From contig JABUFD010000003.1 of assembly GCA_013314735.1 (NCBI GenBank), positions 372,001-436,000 of the forward strand: a DNA stretch of 64,000 bases, in the 5' to 3' direction. This document shows positions 63,781-64,000 of this stretch, piece after piece. Source of the stretch: Anaerolineae bacterium (lineage in GTDB: Bacteria > Chloroflexota > Anaerolineae > Anaerolineales > Anaerolineaceae). A program made the translations under genes and the position numbers. Every line of letters begins with the position of its first letter. Within the stretch, counting starts at the first letter, position 1. Under the pieces are notes generated by a model. That model saw only the letters and a list, made by a program, of their open reading frames with translations, ran no database searches and had not been told where the DNA came from.

Positions 63781-64000
63781 CGCAATCCTCCGTGAGCTTG
63801 ATTATATCGCATGGGAAACATGGCAATACGGTACCAATCCCCGGAATTGCCTGGCTGGAGGAAAAGTATCCTGCTGGGTCTTCTGCATTCGCATACAGGT
63901 AAGAATAATCTGGTAGTTTCTTCATTGTGTCCATTACATCATGATTATCCGAATATTTTGCACACAGATTTTGATCACATACGTTACTGCGCCGTAATAG
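63781..64000. other. 220 nt window-end region: rtcB promoter and an open minus-strand frame
   Basis: Contains the rtcB ribosome site and a -10 box (TATAAT, minus strand, 63806-63801). One minus-strand frame is open from the window edge through this stretch and into rtcB, with protein-like residues (YSDNHDVMDTMKKLPDYSYL). It could be the tail of a gene starting beyond the window or chance. Confidence 0.3.

Noticed and set aside
63515-63934. Minus-strand frame of 139 codons extending into rtcB
   Set aside because: The first 50 residues look protein-like, but the rest overlaps rtcB in another frame. Without sequence beyond 64000 it cannot be told whether this is a frame-shifted gene tail, so it is recorded only as an open frame.

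Overview
This window looks like a chromosome segment from a member of the Chloroflexota, most likely the Anaerolineae. That placement is inference from gene content and style, not from a marker search. The content includes an archaeal-type HMG-CoA synthase beside a class II HMG-CoA reductase, Ser/Thr kinases fused through Thr/Pro-rich linkers to sulfatase-modifying-factor (SUMF1) domains, a diadenylate cyclase/YbbR pair, an oversized SecA and many carbohydrate-active enzymes. Most of the DNA is fairly GC-rich with C-ending codons. Exceptions are an AT-rich island at about 57.9-60.8 kb and a G-ending-codon block at about 53.6-54.2 kb. Genes are dense, with many 1-8 nt overlaps. I saw no rRNA, tRNA, CRISPR array or insertion sequence, and no gene-free gap exceeds about 300 bases.

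Layout. 1-4.8 kb (minus): a coaE-cdaA-cdaR-der operon, with der cut by the window edge. 5-7.8 kb (minus): a patatin-like lipase, then a PadR regulator with its HAAS-type membrane partner under a promoter that carries a palindromic operator. 7.9-11.7 kb (plus): DUF2085 and DUF4126 membrane proteins, a short-chain dehydrogenase, a HIT hydrolase and a small PH-like membrane protein. 11.9-17.9 kb: a TetR regulator overlapping a GH2 glycosidase, then (minus) a medium-chain dehydrogenase, an aldo/keto reductase and a methyltransferase. 18-22.8 kb (plus): gmd and fcl (GDP-L-fucose synthesis), a VOC protein, a GH1 beta-glycosidase and an acetyltransferase. 22.9-28.2 kb: SecA (1344 residues) and a serine hydrolase. 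28.2-34.4 kb: a surface-polysaccharide block (flippase, PP-loop enzyme, two GT4 glycosyltransferases, polysaccharide pyruvyl transferase). 34.6-38.7 kb (minus): a GH4 glycosidase and three methyltransferases. 38.9-41.4 kb: gyrA. 41.4-42.5 kb (minus): a small protein and an FtsK-like protein with a degenerate P-loop. 42.6-47.3 kb (plus): an NYC1-like SDR, an FAD oxidoreductase, a ferredoxin-type aldo/keto reductase and a Stf0-like sulfotransferase. 47.3-49.1 kb (minus): gatC and gatA. 49.2-54.3 kb (minus): two membrane kinases with SUMF1 domains. 54.4-57.9 kb (plus): the mevalonate-entry trio (HMG-CoA reductase, HMG-CoA synthase, thiolase homologue). 58-62.5 kb (plus): glycosyltransferase-type membrane proteins. 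62.6-63.8 kb (minus): RtcB RNA ligase.

How the genes work together. GDP-fucose synthesis, the flippase/GT4/pyruvyl transferase block, the sulfotransferase and the GT39/GT2-like pair all point to an elaborate cell-surface glycan. GH1, GH2 and GH4 enzymes and several sugar-type oxidoreductases point to carbohydrate scavenging. The mevalonate-entry genes would feed isoprenoids, including lipid carriers for glycan assembly.

Observations most worth following: a thiolase homologue in the mevalonate trio that seems to have lost its nucleophilic Cys and both active-site His; an FtsK-like protein without a Walker A motif, coupled to a 75-residue protein; a kinase-TM-LysM-SUMF1-SUMF1 receptor whose linker is built from a dispersed palindromic repeat; a QueC-like PP-loop enzyme in the polysaccharide block; a SecA with two large insertions; and five genes with a -10 box exactly 6 nt before the ATG, which implies leaderless mRNAs.
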